Shown: piece by piece, positions 1-8,394 of the stretch | How the letters are laid out: each line of letters starts with the position of its first letter | Numbering within the stretch: the stretch's first letter is position 1 | Source of the DNA: Edaphobacter lichenicola | Lineage (GTDB): Bacteria > Acidobacteriota > Terriglobia > Terriglobales > Acidobacteriaceae | Assembly: GCF_014201315.1 (NCBI RefSeq) | Contig: NZ_JACHDY010000001.1 | Span: 434,001-498,000 of the forward strand | Direction: 5' to 3' | Length of the DNA stretch: 64,000 nt | The notes under the pieces: model-generated | The model's database searches: none | What the model saw: the letters and a program-made list of their open reading frames with translations, nothing else | What the model was told of the DNA's origin: nothing | Program-made: the position numbers and the translations under genes

Positions 1-1542
1 GACCTGGCGGCTGGTGTCAAGGCAAAGATGTTTGCGGGCCAGTTGACGTCAGCTCAGGTTGAGAGCAAAGACATCAACGTCGCAAAGACTGCGCCATTGC
101 ATCCTGCGATCGTGGCGGCACCAAAGGTTCAGAAGAAGGAGGAAGAGGCAGAGGCGCAGGTTGCCGAACCGGTTGTGGGCACCGAAGAGAACCAGACAGA
201 GACACCTGCAGCCGCTCAGGTTGCGCCGGCCACCAGCTTGCAGACGTACGGAACGATACCACTGGAGCAGCAGGCGGAAGGGAATCAGATTCAGGTGCCT
301 CAGGTCCAGACGCCGGTGAGTCCGAGAGAGGCTTTGGCAACAGGCAGGACGCTGGAGGTTGCTCCCGAGAAGAAGACAGCGACGAAGACGCAGGCGGGAG
401 ATGCTAGCCAGCCGGTTGTGACCGCGAAGAACGGGGCAGTCACAGTGTCTCCGATAGCCGATGAGACGAAGTTGACGCACGGAGTAGGTGCCCGGGTTGT
501 TGTCCAGATACCCAATCCTATTCCGGTACATGCGGCTGTAGCGTCTGCTTTGCCGGTTGCGATTGCTACGCCTGCCGCGTCTGCTGCGCCTGCTATGCCT
601 GCTGCGACTTCGAATGTTGCACTCAACGTGGAGGGTGGCAAGAGCGGCGTTGGCTCTGGCGCTGCTTCTTTGTCTGGAGGCACATCGTCTGGCGTTGCGC
701 CTGCGGCTGCCGACGCTTTAGGCAGCAGCAAGAACGCTGCGCATGGCACGAAGACCTCCGTATCGGATCGTGAGACGACGACGGCACCAGGAGATCCGGC
801 TGCGACCGGAAAGCCTGACGCGAAGGAGGAGAGATCGCAGACAACAGCGGCGAATGCAAGTGGTGACACCGATACGAAGGTGCGAACGACTGGCGACGCT
901 CCTGCGGCGGCGGTCCATGCTGTGGTGTCAGGCGGTGAGGTTACATCAGGATCTGCAGCGACGACCCTTGCGGGATTGACGAAGTTGTCCGGTGGCGAAG
1001 GCAGCACCTCAACCGCTGGCTCGTCGAATGGGCTAAGAGAGCAAGACAGTTCGGGCGGTGTGTCACGGTCTATGGAGCCAATGCCGCGAACTCTGTCGGC
1101 GACTCCAACGGCGCTCGAGGTTGGTATCCCGGATGGAACGCACGGGTGGTTGAAGGTTCGGGCGGAGATGGCCGATGGCGGCGTGGTGAACGCATCGGTG
1201 TCAGCGGCTTCGCCGGCGAGCCAGGAGATGCTGCACCGGGAGCTGCCTTCGCTGACGGCCTATCTCCAGTCGGAGAAGGTTGCGGTGAATACGGTCGTCG
1301 TTCATCCGACTGCGAGCGCGGACGCGGAGTCTCGAGGCAACTCCACTGGACCGGAGAGTGGTAACGGACAGACACCACGGCAGAGCCATGAGGGAGGGCA
1401 ACAACAGAGCTCTGTGAAGACGGCCGCGAAGGTTGCAGAAGATGTTACGAGTTATCGAGGTTTGCACGGAGTTGATGAAGATGGGACGTCGCCGCTGGCG
1501 AGTCATGGGAGCGGTGGAAGCTGGTTAAGCGTCAGGGCATAA
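1..1542 (+). CDS. fliK: Flagellar hook-length control protein FliK (5' end outside window)
   Basis: The reading frame is open from the first base of the window, so the start lies upstream; the first in-frame ATG (28) is probably internal. The visible protein is a long low-complexity region rich in Ala, Thr, Ser, Gly and Val, followed at about residues 355-430 by a compact domain (motifs VGIPDGTHGWLKV and LPSLTAYLQSEKV) that matches the FliK C-terminal hook-length domain. In that family the disordered N-terminal half measures the growing hook and the C-terminal domain contacts FlhB to switch export from hook to filament substrates. It is followed 46 bases later by flgD and flgE, the usual hook-assembly neighbourhood. 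The Ser/Gly/Thr-rich tail is unlike any known domain. FliK sequences diverge strongly, so the call rests on the C-terminal domain and the context. Confidence 0.85.
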   Translation, partial: DLAAGVKAKMFAGQLTSAQVESKDINVAKTAPLHPAIVAAPKVQKKEEEAEAQVAEPVVGTEENQTETPAAAQVAPATSLQTYGTIPLEQQAEGNQIQVPQVQTPVSPREALATGRTLEVAPEKKTATKTQAGDASQPVVTAKNGAVTVSPIADETKLTHGVGARVVVQIPNPIPVHAAVASALPVAIATPAASAAPAMPAATSNVALNVEGGKSGVGSGAASLSGGTSSGVAPAAADALGSSKNAAHGTKTSVSDRETTTAPGDPAATGKPDAKEERSQTTAANASGDTDTKVRTTGDAPAAAVHAVVSGGEVTSGSAATTLAGLTKLSGGEGSTSTAGSSNGLREQDSSGGVSRSMEPMPRTLSATPTALEVGIPDGTHGWLKVRAEMADGGVVNASVSAASPASQEMLHRELPSLTAYLQSEKVAVNTVVVHPTASADAESRGNSTGPESGNGQTPRQSHEGGQQQSSVKTAAKVAEDVTSYRGLHGVDEDGTSPLASHGSGGSWLSVRA

Positions 1543-1588
1543 CCGAGGGGAATTCATTTCAACGGCATAAGACACGAGGAGAGGAACA

Positions 1589-2083
1589 ATGGATTGGTCT
1601 AACATAACTTCGATTGTAGGGTCAGGTGTAGGGTCAGGGAGTTCAGCGGCGGGAACGGTGGCTTCGGCACTGGCTCCGCGAAACGCGACGGTAAAGGCGA
1701 CGCCAAAGGATTCGAGCAGCAGTCCGACGACGAGCGGGAGCAACAGCAGTTCCGCGACTAACTCGGATATTACGTCGCAGGACTTTCTCACTTTGCTGGT
1801 GAGCGAGCTGAAGAACCAGGATCCTACGCAGCCGACGGATCCAAACCAGTACATCACGCAGCTGGCACAGGTTAACAGCCTCGAACAACTGATTTCGATC
1901 AACCAGGGAATCGGGACTCTTGATGGTGCAGTGTCTCCGAGTTCAGCTTCAGGTTCAGGCTCAGGTTCTGGTTCTGGAGCGAGCTCGAATGCAGTGGCTG
2001 CGGTGGCGAATGCCAACGCTGCCTCGGGTTTGCAGGCGATTCCAGGGCAAAACGCGATATGGGGCGGCTCGACGGCGAGCTAA
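1589..2083 (+). CDS. flgD: Flagellar hook capping protein FlgD (short form)
   Basis: FlgD caps the growing hook and guides FlgE polymerisation outside the cell; it is exported by the flagellar type III system. The start is an ATG 6 bases after an AGGAG ribosome site. Residues about 50-115 carry the conserved FlgD N-terminal region (DFLTLLVSELKNQDP, then QLAQVNSLEQL), which holds the export signal. The protein has only 164 residues. After the conserved region comes a Ser-Gly repeat and an Ala/Asn-rich tail ending at a TAA stop, so the C-terminal tudor/Ig-like half found in longer FlgD proteins is missing. It sits directly between fliK and flgE, in the expected order. Identity is secure; whether the short form is typical for this lineage cannot be judged here. 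Confidence 0.9.
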   Translation: MDWSNITSIVGSGVGSGSSAAGTVASALAPRNATVKATPKDSSSSPTTSGSNSSSATNSDITSQDFLTLLVSELKNQDPTQPTDPNQYITQLAQVNSLEQLISINQGIGTLDGAVSPSSASGSGSGSGSGASSNAVAAVANANAASGLQAIPGQNAIWGGSTAS

Positions 2084-2166
2084 GACAAACATTGGAAGTC
2101 CGTAGTGTCCCTTGAGAAGGGGCTGCGATCAACAGAACTATCAACAGGAAGGTCAAGGAGAAGACG

Positions 2167-3606
2167 ATGGGAAATTTTTCGATTGCACTGTCAGGGCTGG
2201 AAGCTGATTCGACAGCGCTGAATACGATTGGAAACAATCTGGCGAATCTTAACACCGTTGCTTACAAAGGACAGACTACTTCGTTTGAAGATCTGTTTCA
2301 TCAGCAGCTTGGGGAGTCGGGTGCGGGCGATCCGATTCAGGTTGGATCAGGAACCAAGGTCGGTTCGACGACTACGGACTTCAGCGAGGGAACCCTTTTG
2401 CCCGATGCCAATGGGAACACGAGCGATATGGCTCTGGACGGAAATGGCTTTTTCGTGGTGGAGCGGAACGGCCAGCAGTCGCTGACCAGGGCGGGTAACT
2501 TTACTGTGGCCAACAACGGCAGTCTGACTACGCAGGACGGTCAGTTTGTGCTGGGCTATCCGGCGACGGCTGGCGTGGTGAACACGAACACAAACCCACA
2601 GCCGATCACGCTTCCTGTTGGCGCTACTGAGGGAGCACAGGCGACCCAGAATATTTCGGTGACCGCAAACCTGAACTCGGGAGCAACCGTTGGCACAACC
2701 TTTACGACGCCGGTAACGGTCTATGACTCGCTTGGGCAGAGCCATCAGGCGACGATCACCTATGACAAGACCGCTACGAACACCTGGAGCTACTCGGTGG
2801 CGCTGCCCGCTGGCGATGCAACCGGAGCAACCAATGCAACCGGAACTCTTAGCTTCGATACCTCGGGAAATCTGATTCCACCGCCGAACTTACCGGCCTG
2901 GCCTGCCTCTACTGCGGTTACCGTTGGAAGTACTGTCGTCGATTCGAACGGCAATCTGGAGAAGGTGACCTCTATCTCGGGTACGGGCACTACTGGAGGT
3001 GCGCTTCCGGTATGGAACACTACAGTAGGGGCAACCACTACGGATAACGCGGGAGCCAATCAGGTAATGTGGACGAACCTTGGCCCTGTGAGCACGGTTC
3101 CGGGTCCGATTACGTTTACGGGGTTGGCAGACGGAGCGAGCAATCTCAGCTTCAGCTGGAACCTGGATGGCGGTGGCACAAGCCCGCTGATCAGCCAGCT
3201 GGCGTCCGCGAATAGCAATGGGGCGAATACTCAGGATGGGTTCGCAAGCGGTAACTATACGGGATTCACCGTGGACCCCAGTGGTGTCATTCAGGCCAAG
3301 TTCAGTAATGGCAACTCGGAGACGATCGGCCAGGTTGCGGTGGCGAATGTTGCCAACGTGCAGGGATTGGTGTCGGTTGGAGGGAATAACTTCCAGACGA
3401 CTGGGGCCTCGGGGCAGGCGGTTGCAGGAGTGGCCGGAACTGGTGGGCGCGGTGTTGTGCAGGATAGCGCGCTCGAGCAGTCCAACGTCAATATCTCGAC
3501 AGAGTTCTCTAATCTGATTGTTGCGCAGAGAGCGTTTGAGGCCAATTCCAAGACGGTGACGACCTTCGATACGATCTCGCAGGATGTGATTGCGATGGTT
3601 CGGTAA
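2167..3606 (+). CDS. flgE: Flagellar hook protein FlgE
   Basis: This is the structural subunit of the flagellar hook. The 479-residue protein opens with the conserved rod/hook N-terminal signature (IALSGLEADSTALNTIGNNL, then NTVAYKGQ) and closes with the matching C-terminal helix motif (LEQSNVNISTEFSNLIVAQR and AFEANSKTV), which form the coiled-coil core of the hook tube. Between them is the FlgE D2 region and a variable Gly/Thr/Asn-rich surface domain. The start has an AAGGAG site 6 bases upstream. It follows flgD by 83 bases. Length is within the normal range for FlgE (roughly 400-500 residues). A FlgG-like rod protein is less likely because of the size and the flgD neighbour. Confidence 0.95.
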   Translation: MGNFSIALSGLEADSTALNTIGNNLANLNTVAYKGQTTSFEDLFHQQLGESGAGDPIQVGSGTKVGSTTTDFSEGTLLPDANGNTSDMALDGNGFFVVERNGQQSLTRAGNFTVANNGSLTTQDGQFVLGYPATAGVVNTNTNPQPITLPVGATEGAQATQNISVTANLNSGATVGTTFTTPVTVYDSLGQSHQATITYDKTATNTWSYSVALPAGDATGATNATGTLSFDTSGNLIPPPNLPAWPASTAVTVGSTVVDSNGNLEKVTSISGTGTTGGALPVWNTTVGATTTDNAGANQVMWTNLGPVSTVPGPITFTGLADGASNLSFSWNLDGGGTSPLISQLASANSNGANTQDGFASGNYTGFTVDPSGVIQAKFSNGNSETIGQVAVANVANVQGLVSVGGNNFQTTGASGQAVAGVAGTGGRGVVQDSALEQSNVNISTEFSNLIVAQRAFEANSKTVTTFDTISQDVIAMVR

Positions 3607-3802
3607 CATTTTCTGAAGCGGGTTGAGGCGGCTTAGCGGGTACGGGACCTGGACGATGGGTTCTACCGGCTGGCCGCCTCGGCTGTTCTTTGCTGTTTGT
3701 ATGGCCCCCGGCTCTTGACTGAGCTTTATAGGGCGATCCTGAAGAATCGCTAATATTCGCGAAGGTTGGACTGGCCACCCGTTTGCATTCTCTCCAGGCA
3801 TC

Positions 3803-4390
3803 ATGGCTACTTCACCTACAGTTCTTGCTGGCGCTTCTTCTGCGGCTCCTCCGGATTCCTCTCCCGCTTCGGTAGCGGCTCCGGTGGAAGCTAAGTTTCC
3901 ACTTATTCCTTTGTTGATCGCTGTGGTGGTGGGAGTTCTCGTCGCTACGTTGGGTGTCGGCGGCGTTGTGTACTACCTGGTGCGGACCGGCCGGCTGTCG
4001 GGACGAGAAGGCTCGGCTCACAGGACTGAGATTGTTATTCCGGCTGCGACGCATTCCATGGTGCTGGAACCGCTTCTGGTGAACCTGGCGGATGCGGGCG
4101 GGAGCTCCTACCTGCGGGTGGCGATGACTCTGCGGGTGGCTGACGCCACGGAGGGCAAAGAGGCCAAGCCCAAGGAAGAGAAGCCGAAAGAGGACAAGGA
4201 AAACAGTGGCGATGTAGCCGCGGTGCGCGACACGATGCTGACGGTGCTCGGGAGACAGACGGCGGATCGTCTGCTGGCTAGCGATGGAAAAGAACAACTG
4301 AAGGCCGAGTTGAAAGCTGCGCTGGCCGAGCACAACGCTGGTCTGAAGGTGATGGATGTGTTCTTCACCGATTTTCTGGTTCAGCGCTAA
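3803..4390 (+). CDS. fliL: Flagellar basal body-associated protein FliL
   Basis: FliL is an inner-membrane protein that rings the stator units and affects torque and stator recruitment. The 195-residue product has a proline/serine-rich cytoplasmic start, one membrane helix at about residues 34-56 (IPLLIAVVVGVLVATLGVGG) and a periplasmic domain with the FliL pattern: a conserved LEPLLVNLAD stretch, a TLRVAD strand, a charged Lys/Glu insert, then VRDTMLTVLGRQTADRL and the ending VFFTDFLVQR. The Lys/Glu-rich insert (about residues 113-132) is longer than usual. About 195 bases without a gene separate it from flgE; flbD, motA and motB, which often sit there, are absent. It is followed by a fliN-type gene 41 bases downstream. 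Confidence 0.9.
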   Translation: MATSPTVLAGASSAAPPDSSPASVAAPVEAKFPLIPLLIAVVVGVLVATLGVGGVVYYLVRTGRLSGREGSAHRTEIVIPAATHSMVLEPLLVNLADAGGSSYLRVAMTLRVADATEGKEAKPKEEKPKEDKENSGDVAAVRDTMLTVLGRQTADRLLASDGKEQLKAELKAALAEHNAGLKVMDVFFTDFLVQR

Positions 4391-4431
4391 CCGAGATTGG
4401 GATCGTTGCAGAGAAGAGAGAGGAAGAGACG

Positions 4432-4770
4432 ATGACGGGGACGGAGCTTGCGGTACTCGCTGCAGAGGGTGGGGGGATGACGGGTCTGGATCTGGTTAGG
4501 ACGACGCCAGCCGCACCGTGGATGACACGGATTGAGGCACATCCCTCGTGGGAGACGCTGTCGCAGCTGAGGATCACGATGCGGGTTGGTGTGGCTTTGA
4601 ACCGGTTCCGGGTGAGGGACCTGCTGACGCTGAAGGTTGGACAGGTCTTTGAAAGCGTCTCGCCTGAGACCGAAGACGTGCCGCTGATGGTTGGTCAGGT
4701 GCAACTGGGTTGGAGCGAGTTCGAGGTCGTCGACCAGAGGATGGGGCTTCGATTGACGCGGCTTGGGTAG
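4432..4770 (+). CDS. FliN/FliY-type flagellar motor switch protein (SpoA domain), first copy
   Basis: A 112-residue protein whose C-terminal 70 residues form a SpoA (surface presentation of antigens) domain: LSQLRITMRVGVALNRFRVRD, a linker, then VPLMVGQVQLGWSEFEVVDQ and RMGLRLTRLG. SpoA domains build the base of the C-ring, which sets rotation direction and docks export cargo. The N-terminal 35 residues have no recognised match. A second, shorter SpoA gene lies at 12588 next to fliM, so this genome region encodes two different FliN-like proteins. The copy here sits between fliL and fliO, the place fliN holds in many operons, but its sequence differs from the fliM-linked copy and the two are not simple duplicates. 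An AGGA site precedes the ATG by 8 bases. Confidence 0.8.
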   Translation: MTGTELAVLAAEGGGMTGLDLVRTTPAAPWMTRIEAHPSWETLSQLRITMRVGVALNRFRVRDLLTLKVGQVFESVSPETEDVPLMVGQVQLGWSEFEVVDQRMGLRLTRLG

Positions 4771-4868
4771 GGAGTGAGCAACGAGTGGTGGACCTCGAGT
4801 GCGAACGATCATGCGGGTTTTCGGACTGAACAAAGTAACTGGACAAAGTATTAGGACGGAGAGTTGAG

Positions 4869-5177
4869 ATGCGGCTTTTGCAGGGTGTGAGACCGGGAAG
4901 TTTGGAGGAGACGTCGGCACCCGAGGTGGCTGGGCTTGCAGGATGGCTTTTGGCGCTGGTGCGTGGATGGCGCGGGCAACGAGAGTGTCAGCAGAAGCAG
5001 CTTCAGCTGGTGGAGACGTTGCCACTTGGCGGAAAGCGGCAGCTGATGCTGGTGAGGTGTGCGGGGGAGAGCTTTCTGGTAGGAGGCAGCTTCGAGAGCG
5101 TGGAGACGATTGTGCGGTTGAGGGCTGAGACATCGCTAGAGCACACGGGGGACAGGATGGAGGAGCGATGCGTGTAG
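4869..5177 (+). CDS. fliO: Flagellar biosynthesis protein FliO
   Basis: FliO is a small membrane protein that assists assembly of the FliP ring in the export gate. The 102-residue product has a short hydrophobic stretch near residues 20-31 (VAGLAGWLLALVRG) followed by the FliO core: QKQLQLVETLPLGGKRQLMLVRCAGESFLVGG. This LGxKR.L.LV..G..FLVG pattern is typical of the family. The membrane segment looks short, and a start further upstream is possible although no better one was found. The 3' end overlaps the fliP start by 10 bases, which implies translational coupling. Position just before fliP supports the assignment, which would be weak on sequence alone. Confidence 0.8.
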   Translation: MRLLQGVRPGSLEETSAPEVAGLAGWLLALVRGWRGQRECQQKQLQLVETLPLGGKRQLMLVRCAGESFLVGGSFESVETIVRLRAETSLEHTGDRMEERCV

Positions 5178-6070
5178 TGAGCCAATTTCGTTGGCTGGGG
5201 TTGGCTCTGGCCGGGTTGGCGATGGCTTTGCCTGCGGTTCATGCTCGCGCAGAGAGCTCGATGATGGCGGCTGCTGTTATGGCGCCGGAGTCGTTTTGGG
5301 TCAAGAAACCCGCAGGCTCGGTTGGGGGGCATGAGCAGGTGGCTTCAAAGGCTGGCAAAACGGCCATGAAGGCGCATGGGGGCGCGAACGCGGGGGCAAC
5401 TCCGGGAGCGAAGAAGAACGATTCGATCGCATCGGAGCTTGCGGGAACCAAGAGCGTTCCATGGTCGATTGTGGTTGGGTTGACGTTATTGACCCTGCTG
5501 CCGGCGCTGCTATTGTCGATGACTCCGATGGTGCGTCTGCTGGTGGTGTTCCATTTTTTGCGGCAGGCGCTTGGGACACAGACCGCTCCGTCGAACCAGA
5601 TTTTGATGGGGCTGGCGTTGATGATGACGTGGTTCCTGATGCAGCCTGTTCTGCTTGAGGTCGAGCAGACGGCGGTTGCTCCTTACAGCGCAGGATCGAT
5701 TACGGGCGAGCAGGCGCTGGACCTGGGCGTGGTTCCGGTAAAGCACTACATGCTGCGCTATGCGCGGGAGAAAGACCTGGCGGTATTTGCGTCTGCAGGA
5801 ATGGCTGCGCGGCCGAACAAGAGAGAGGACCTGCCAATTCAGGTAGTGATTCCGGCTTACATCCTGAGCGAGTTGAAGGCTGGATTTCAGATTGGCGCGA
5901 TCTTGTTCTTACCATTCCTGCTGGTGGACCTGGTGGTGGCAAGTATTACGACCTCGATCGGCATGATGCAGCTGCCGCCGGTTGTGATTTCGACGCCGTT
6001 GAAGATTCTGCTCTTCGTGATGATCGATGGCTGGAGTCTGCTGGCGGATCAGTTGATCAAGAGTTTTTAG
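5168..6070 (+). CDS. fliP: Flagellar type III export gate protein FliP
   Basis: FliP forms the pentameric core of the flagellar export gate in the inner membrane. The protein has 300 residues. An N-terminal signal peptide (LALAGLAMALPAVHARA) precedes a linker of about 60 residues rich in Ala, Gly and Lys that is not part of the usual FliP core. The family body follows: LTLLTLLPALLLSMTPMVRL, VVFHFLRQALGTQTAPSNQI, LALMMTWFLMQPV, the PIQVVIPAYILSELKAGFQI motif and IGMMQLPPVVISTPLKILLF. These are highly conserved signatures. It overlaps fliO by 10 bases and is followed by fliQ after 27 bases. The long linker after the signal peptide is the only unusual feature. Confidence 0.97.
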   Translation: MRVVSQFRWLGLALAGLAMALPAVHARAESSMMAAAVMAPESFWVKKPAGSVGGHEQVASKAGKTAMKAHGGANAGATPGAKKNDSIASELAGTKSVPWSIVVGLTLLTLLPALLLSMTPMVRLLVVFHFLRQALGTQTAPSNQILMGLALMMTWFLMQPVLLEVEQTAVAPYSAGSITGEQALDLGVVPVKHYMLRYAREKDLAVFASAGMAARPNKREDLPIQVVIPAYILSELKAGFQIGAILFLPFLLVDLVVASITTSIGMMQLPPVVISTPLKILLFVMIDGWSLLADQLIKSF

Positions 6071-6097
6071 GCAAGCACACGTAGCGATGGAGCAGGG

Positions 6098-6367
6098 ATG
6101 GGACCGGATCAGACAGTAGAGATTATGCGGCGGGTGTTGATTGAGGCGATGCTTTTGAGCGCGCCACTGCTGGTGACGGCGGCCCTGGTGAGCCTTGCGG
6201 TGAGTCTGCTTCAGACCCTGACGAGCGTGCAGGAGCAGACGCTGACGGCAGTGCCGAGGTTGGTGGTGGTCTTCGTCATCACGGTGGCGGTGCTGCCGTG
6301 GATGGTGCATCGGTTGGTGGGTTTCACGGTGCGGTTGTTTACCGACTTTCACAGGTACCTGGGATAG
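6098..6367 (+). CDS. fliQ: Flagellar type III export gate protein FliQ
   Basis: FliQ is an 89-residue two-helix membrane protein that wraps the FliP/FliR gate. The sequence shows the family pattern VEIMRRVLIEAMLLSAPLLV, then a second helix with SLLQTLTSVQEQTLTAVPRL and LPWMVHRLVGFTVRLF. Length matches the family (about 88-90 residues). It lies between fliP and fliR, whose start is only 8 bases after the fliQ stop codon, so the three gate genes are likely translated together. Confidence 0.95.
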   Translation: MGPDQTVEIMRRVLIEAMLLSAPLLVTAALVSLAVSLLQTLTSVQEQTLTAVPRLVVVFVITVAVLPWMVHRLVGFTVRLFTDFHRYLG

Positions 6368-6375
6368 AGGCCGCT

Positions 6376-7158
6376 ATGAATCGTGAAGTGAGTGGATTGA
6401 TGGCGGATTGGCCGCAGTACCTGTCGGCGGCGGTTCTGGTGATGGTGCGGTTGAGCGGGCTGATGGTATTCGCGCCTGTGTTCTCCTCCTCGGCGATTGC
6501 GCCACGGATCAAGGCTGGGTTTGTGTTTGCAATGACGATCCTGCTTGCGCCTGCGGTGGCGACGGTTCCGGGAGCGCGTGCGGTGCTTGATGGGAGGGCG
6601 CTGCTGGGCGAGTTGAGCGTGGGTCTGCTGTTTGGGCTTTCGTTGATGTTGTTGAACGAGGCGTTGACCTTTGCGGGAACGTTGCTGGGCTTGCAGTTCA
6701 GCTTTTCGCTGGTGAATCTGCTGGATCCGAACTCGATGATCGAGACGGCGGTGTTGGGGCAGATGCTGAGTTGGCTGGGTGTGCTGGTGATCATTGGCTC
6801 GGGGCTGGACAGGAGTCTGCTGGCTGCGGTGGTAAGGAGTTTTTCTGCCGTGCCGGTGGGAGAGGCCGTGATGCAGGCAAAGACCGGAGTGGCTCTGGCC
6901 ATGATGGCAAGCGGGATCTTTCTGGCGGGAGTGCAGTTGGCCGCTCCAGTGATGGCGGCTGCGTTGGCAGTGGAGGTGACGATTGCTCTGGTGGCGCGTC
7001 TGTCGCCGCAGTTGCCTTCGATTGTGATCAGCGTTCCGATCAAGACGATGGTGTCGTATGTGGTCTTGATCGCGAGCCTTGCGGTGTGGCCTGGATGGAT
7101 CGAACGGCATTTCACGGCGCTGCTGGATGCTGCGGCAAAGATGTTGGTGCGGGCATGA
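6376..7158 (+). CDS. fliR: Flagellar type III export gate protein FliR
   Basis: FliR completes the FliP5Q4R1 export gate. The 260-residue protein is strongly hydrophobic, with about six predicted membrane helices and family motifs VRLSGLMVFAPVFSSSAIAPR, LLNEALTFAGTLLGLQFSF, NLLDPNSMIETAVLGQML and VMAAALAVEVTIALVARLSPQ. The ATG at 6376 was chosen over an earlier in-frame GTG at 6298 because it has a GAGG site 5 bases upstream and because the earlier start would overlap fliQ by about 70 bases. The protein then starts normally for the family. Stop codon to the flhB start is 54 bases. Confidence 0.95.
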   Translation: MNREVSGLMADWPQYLSAAVLVMVRLSGLMVFAPVFSSSAIAPRIKAGFVFAMTILLAPAVATVPGARAVLDGRALLGELSVGLLFGLSLMLLNEALTFAGTLLGLQFSFSLVNLLDPNSMIETAVLGQMLSWLGVLVIIGSGLDRSLLAAVVRSFSAVPVGEAVMQAKTGVALAMMASGIFLAGVQLAAPVMAAALAVEVTIALVARLSPQLPSIVISVPIKTMVSYVVLIASLAVWPGWIERHFTALLDAAAKMLVRA

Positions 7159-7212
7159 GCATCGTGATGGCGATTGGAAATAGAGGGACGTGCTGCCTGA
7201 GAGGGAATCCTC

Positions 7213-8394
7213 ATGCCAGATAAGGGCACAGAGCAGGCTACGCCACTACGAAAGAAGAAGGCGAAAGAAAAAGGCGATAGCGTTCATAGCCGCGAGTTGC
7301 TGTCGGCGATGGCAATGTTGGGCGGCGTTGTGATGCTTGGGGCGATGTCGAATGGGTTTGTTGCCAGCTGGGGCAAGGTGTATCAGGAGAGCCTGCGCTC
7401 TGCTACGACGAACGCGAGCGGGTTGAACGGAGAGCAGCTCTTCAATGTTGCGGTGAGACGAATCCTGGTGCCGTCGCTGCTGCCGGTGGGGTTGGTGATG
7501 GCGGCGAGCTTTACCGGCGCACTGGTGTCGGGAGTAGCGCAGAGCGGTGGCGTGCAGATCTACCCGAGCGCGGTGGAGTTGAAGTTTTCGAAGTTGAATC
7601 CGGTTACGAACCTGGGAAATTTGTTTAGCTTGCGGTCAGCGACACGGTTGGTTAAGTCGCTGGTGCCTGCGTCGGTGATGGTGGTGCTGGGTTGGGGAGC
7701 TTTGAAGACGTTGATGATTCCGATGCCGGTGATGAGTCTGCTGCGGCTGCCGGCTACGTTTTCTGCGGCGTATGGGTTGGCGCTCGATGCGGCGTGGGTG
7801 ACGCTGGCGTGGTCTGGACTGGACTATGCGATTGAGTGGAGGAGCTGGAATCAGCGGCTGAAGATGAGCAAGCAAGAGATGCGCGAAGAGATGCACGATG
7901 CGATGGGCAATCCGCAGATCAGAGCGAAGATCCGGCAGATTCAGCGCGCGATGCGCAAGCGCAAGGTGAAGGCGGATATGTCGCGGGCGAGCGTGGTGAT
8001 TACGAACCCCACGCACTATGCGGTGGCGCTGGAGTTCAGCTTCGAGACGATGTCGGCGCCGACAGTGCTGGCGAAGGGGCGCGATCTGCTGGCTGCGGAG
8101 ATTCGCGAAGAGGCGCGGTGGGCTGGGGTTCCGATCATTGAGAATCCTCTGCTGGCGCGGAGTTTGTACAAGATGGTCGAGCCGGGGCAGTCGATTCCAT
8201 TCGATCTGTATGCGGCGGTGGCTGGAATTCTGGCCTTTCTGTATCGACAGAAGGTTGAAGAGCGAGTGCGGCAGGATCGCCAGGCGAAAGAGAGAGAACA
8301 GAAGACCCAGATGACCGGGCGTCTGCTCGGCGGGAGAGGCAATGTGGGAACGACGGGGATGGTTGGAATGCGTGGCTTTGGAGGTGGGATGTGA
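7213..8394 (+). CDS. flhB: Flagellar export switch protein FlhB
   Basis: FlhB sets substrate specificity of the export apparatus and changes from hook to filament mode after self-cleavage. The 393-residue protein has the Lys/Arg-rich start (EQATPLRKKKAKEKGD), four membrane helices and a cytoplasmic domain containing the NPTH self-cleavage site at about residues 265-268, within VVITNPTHYAVALEF. The conserved GRDLLAAEIREEARWAGVPI and ENPLLARSLYK motifs follow. The C-terminal tail after about residue 345 is Arg/Gly-rich (GRLLGGRGNVGTTGMVGMRG) and is not conserved. Its last bases overlap the flhA GTG start, so the two are probably coupled. Confidence 0.97.
   Translation: MPDKGTEQATPLRKKKAKEKGDSVHSRELLSAMAMLGGVVMLGAMSNGFVASWGKVYQESLRSATTNASGLNGEQLFNVAVRRILVPSLLPVGLVMAASFTGALVSGVAQSGGVQIYPSAVELKFSKLNPVTNLGNLFSLRSATRLVKSLVPASVMVVLGWGALKTLMIPMPVMSLLRLPATFSAAYGLALDAAWVTLAWSGLDYAIEWRSWNQRLKMSKQEMREEMHDAMGNPQIRAKIRQIQRAMRKRKVKADMSRASVVITNPTHYAVALEFSFETMSAPTVLAKGRDLLAAEIREEARWAGVPIIENPLLARSLYKMVEPGQSIPFDLYAAVAGILAFLYRQKVEERVRQDRQAKEREQKTQMTGRLLGGRGNVGTTGMVGMRGFGGGM

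Noticed and set aside
3607..3802. Possible flbD or small flagellar gene between flgE and fliL
   Set aside because: No frame with ribosome site and FlbD-like composition; the gap appears non-coding.
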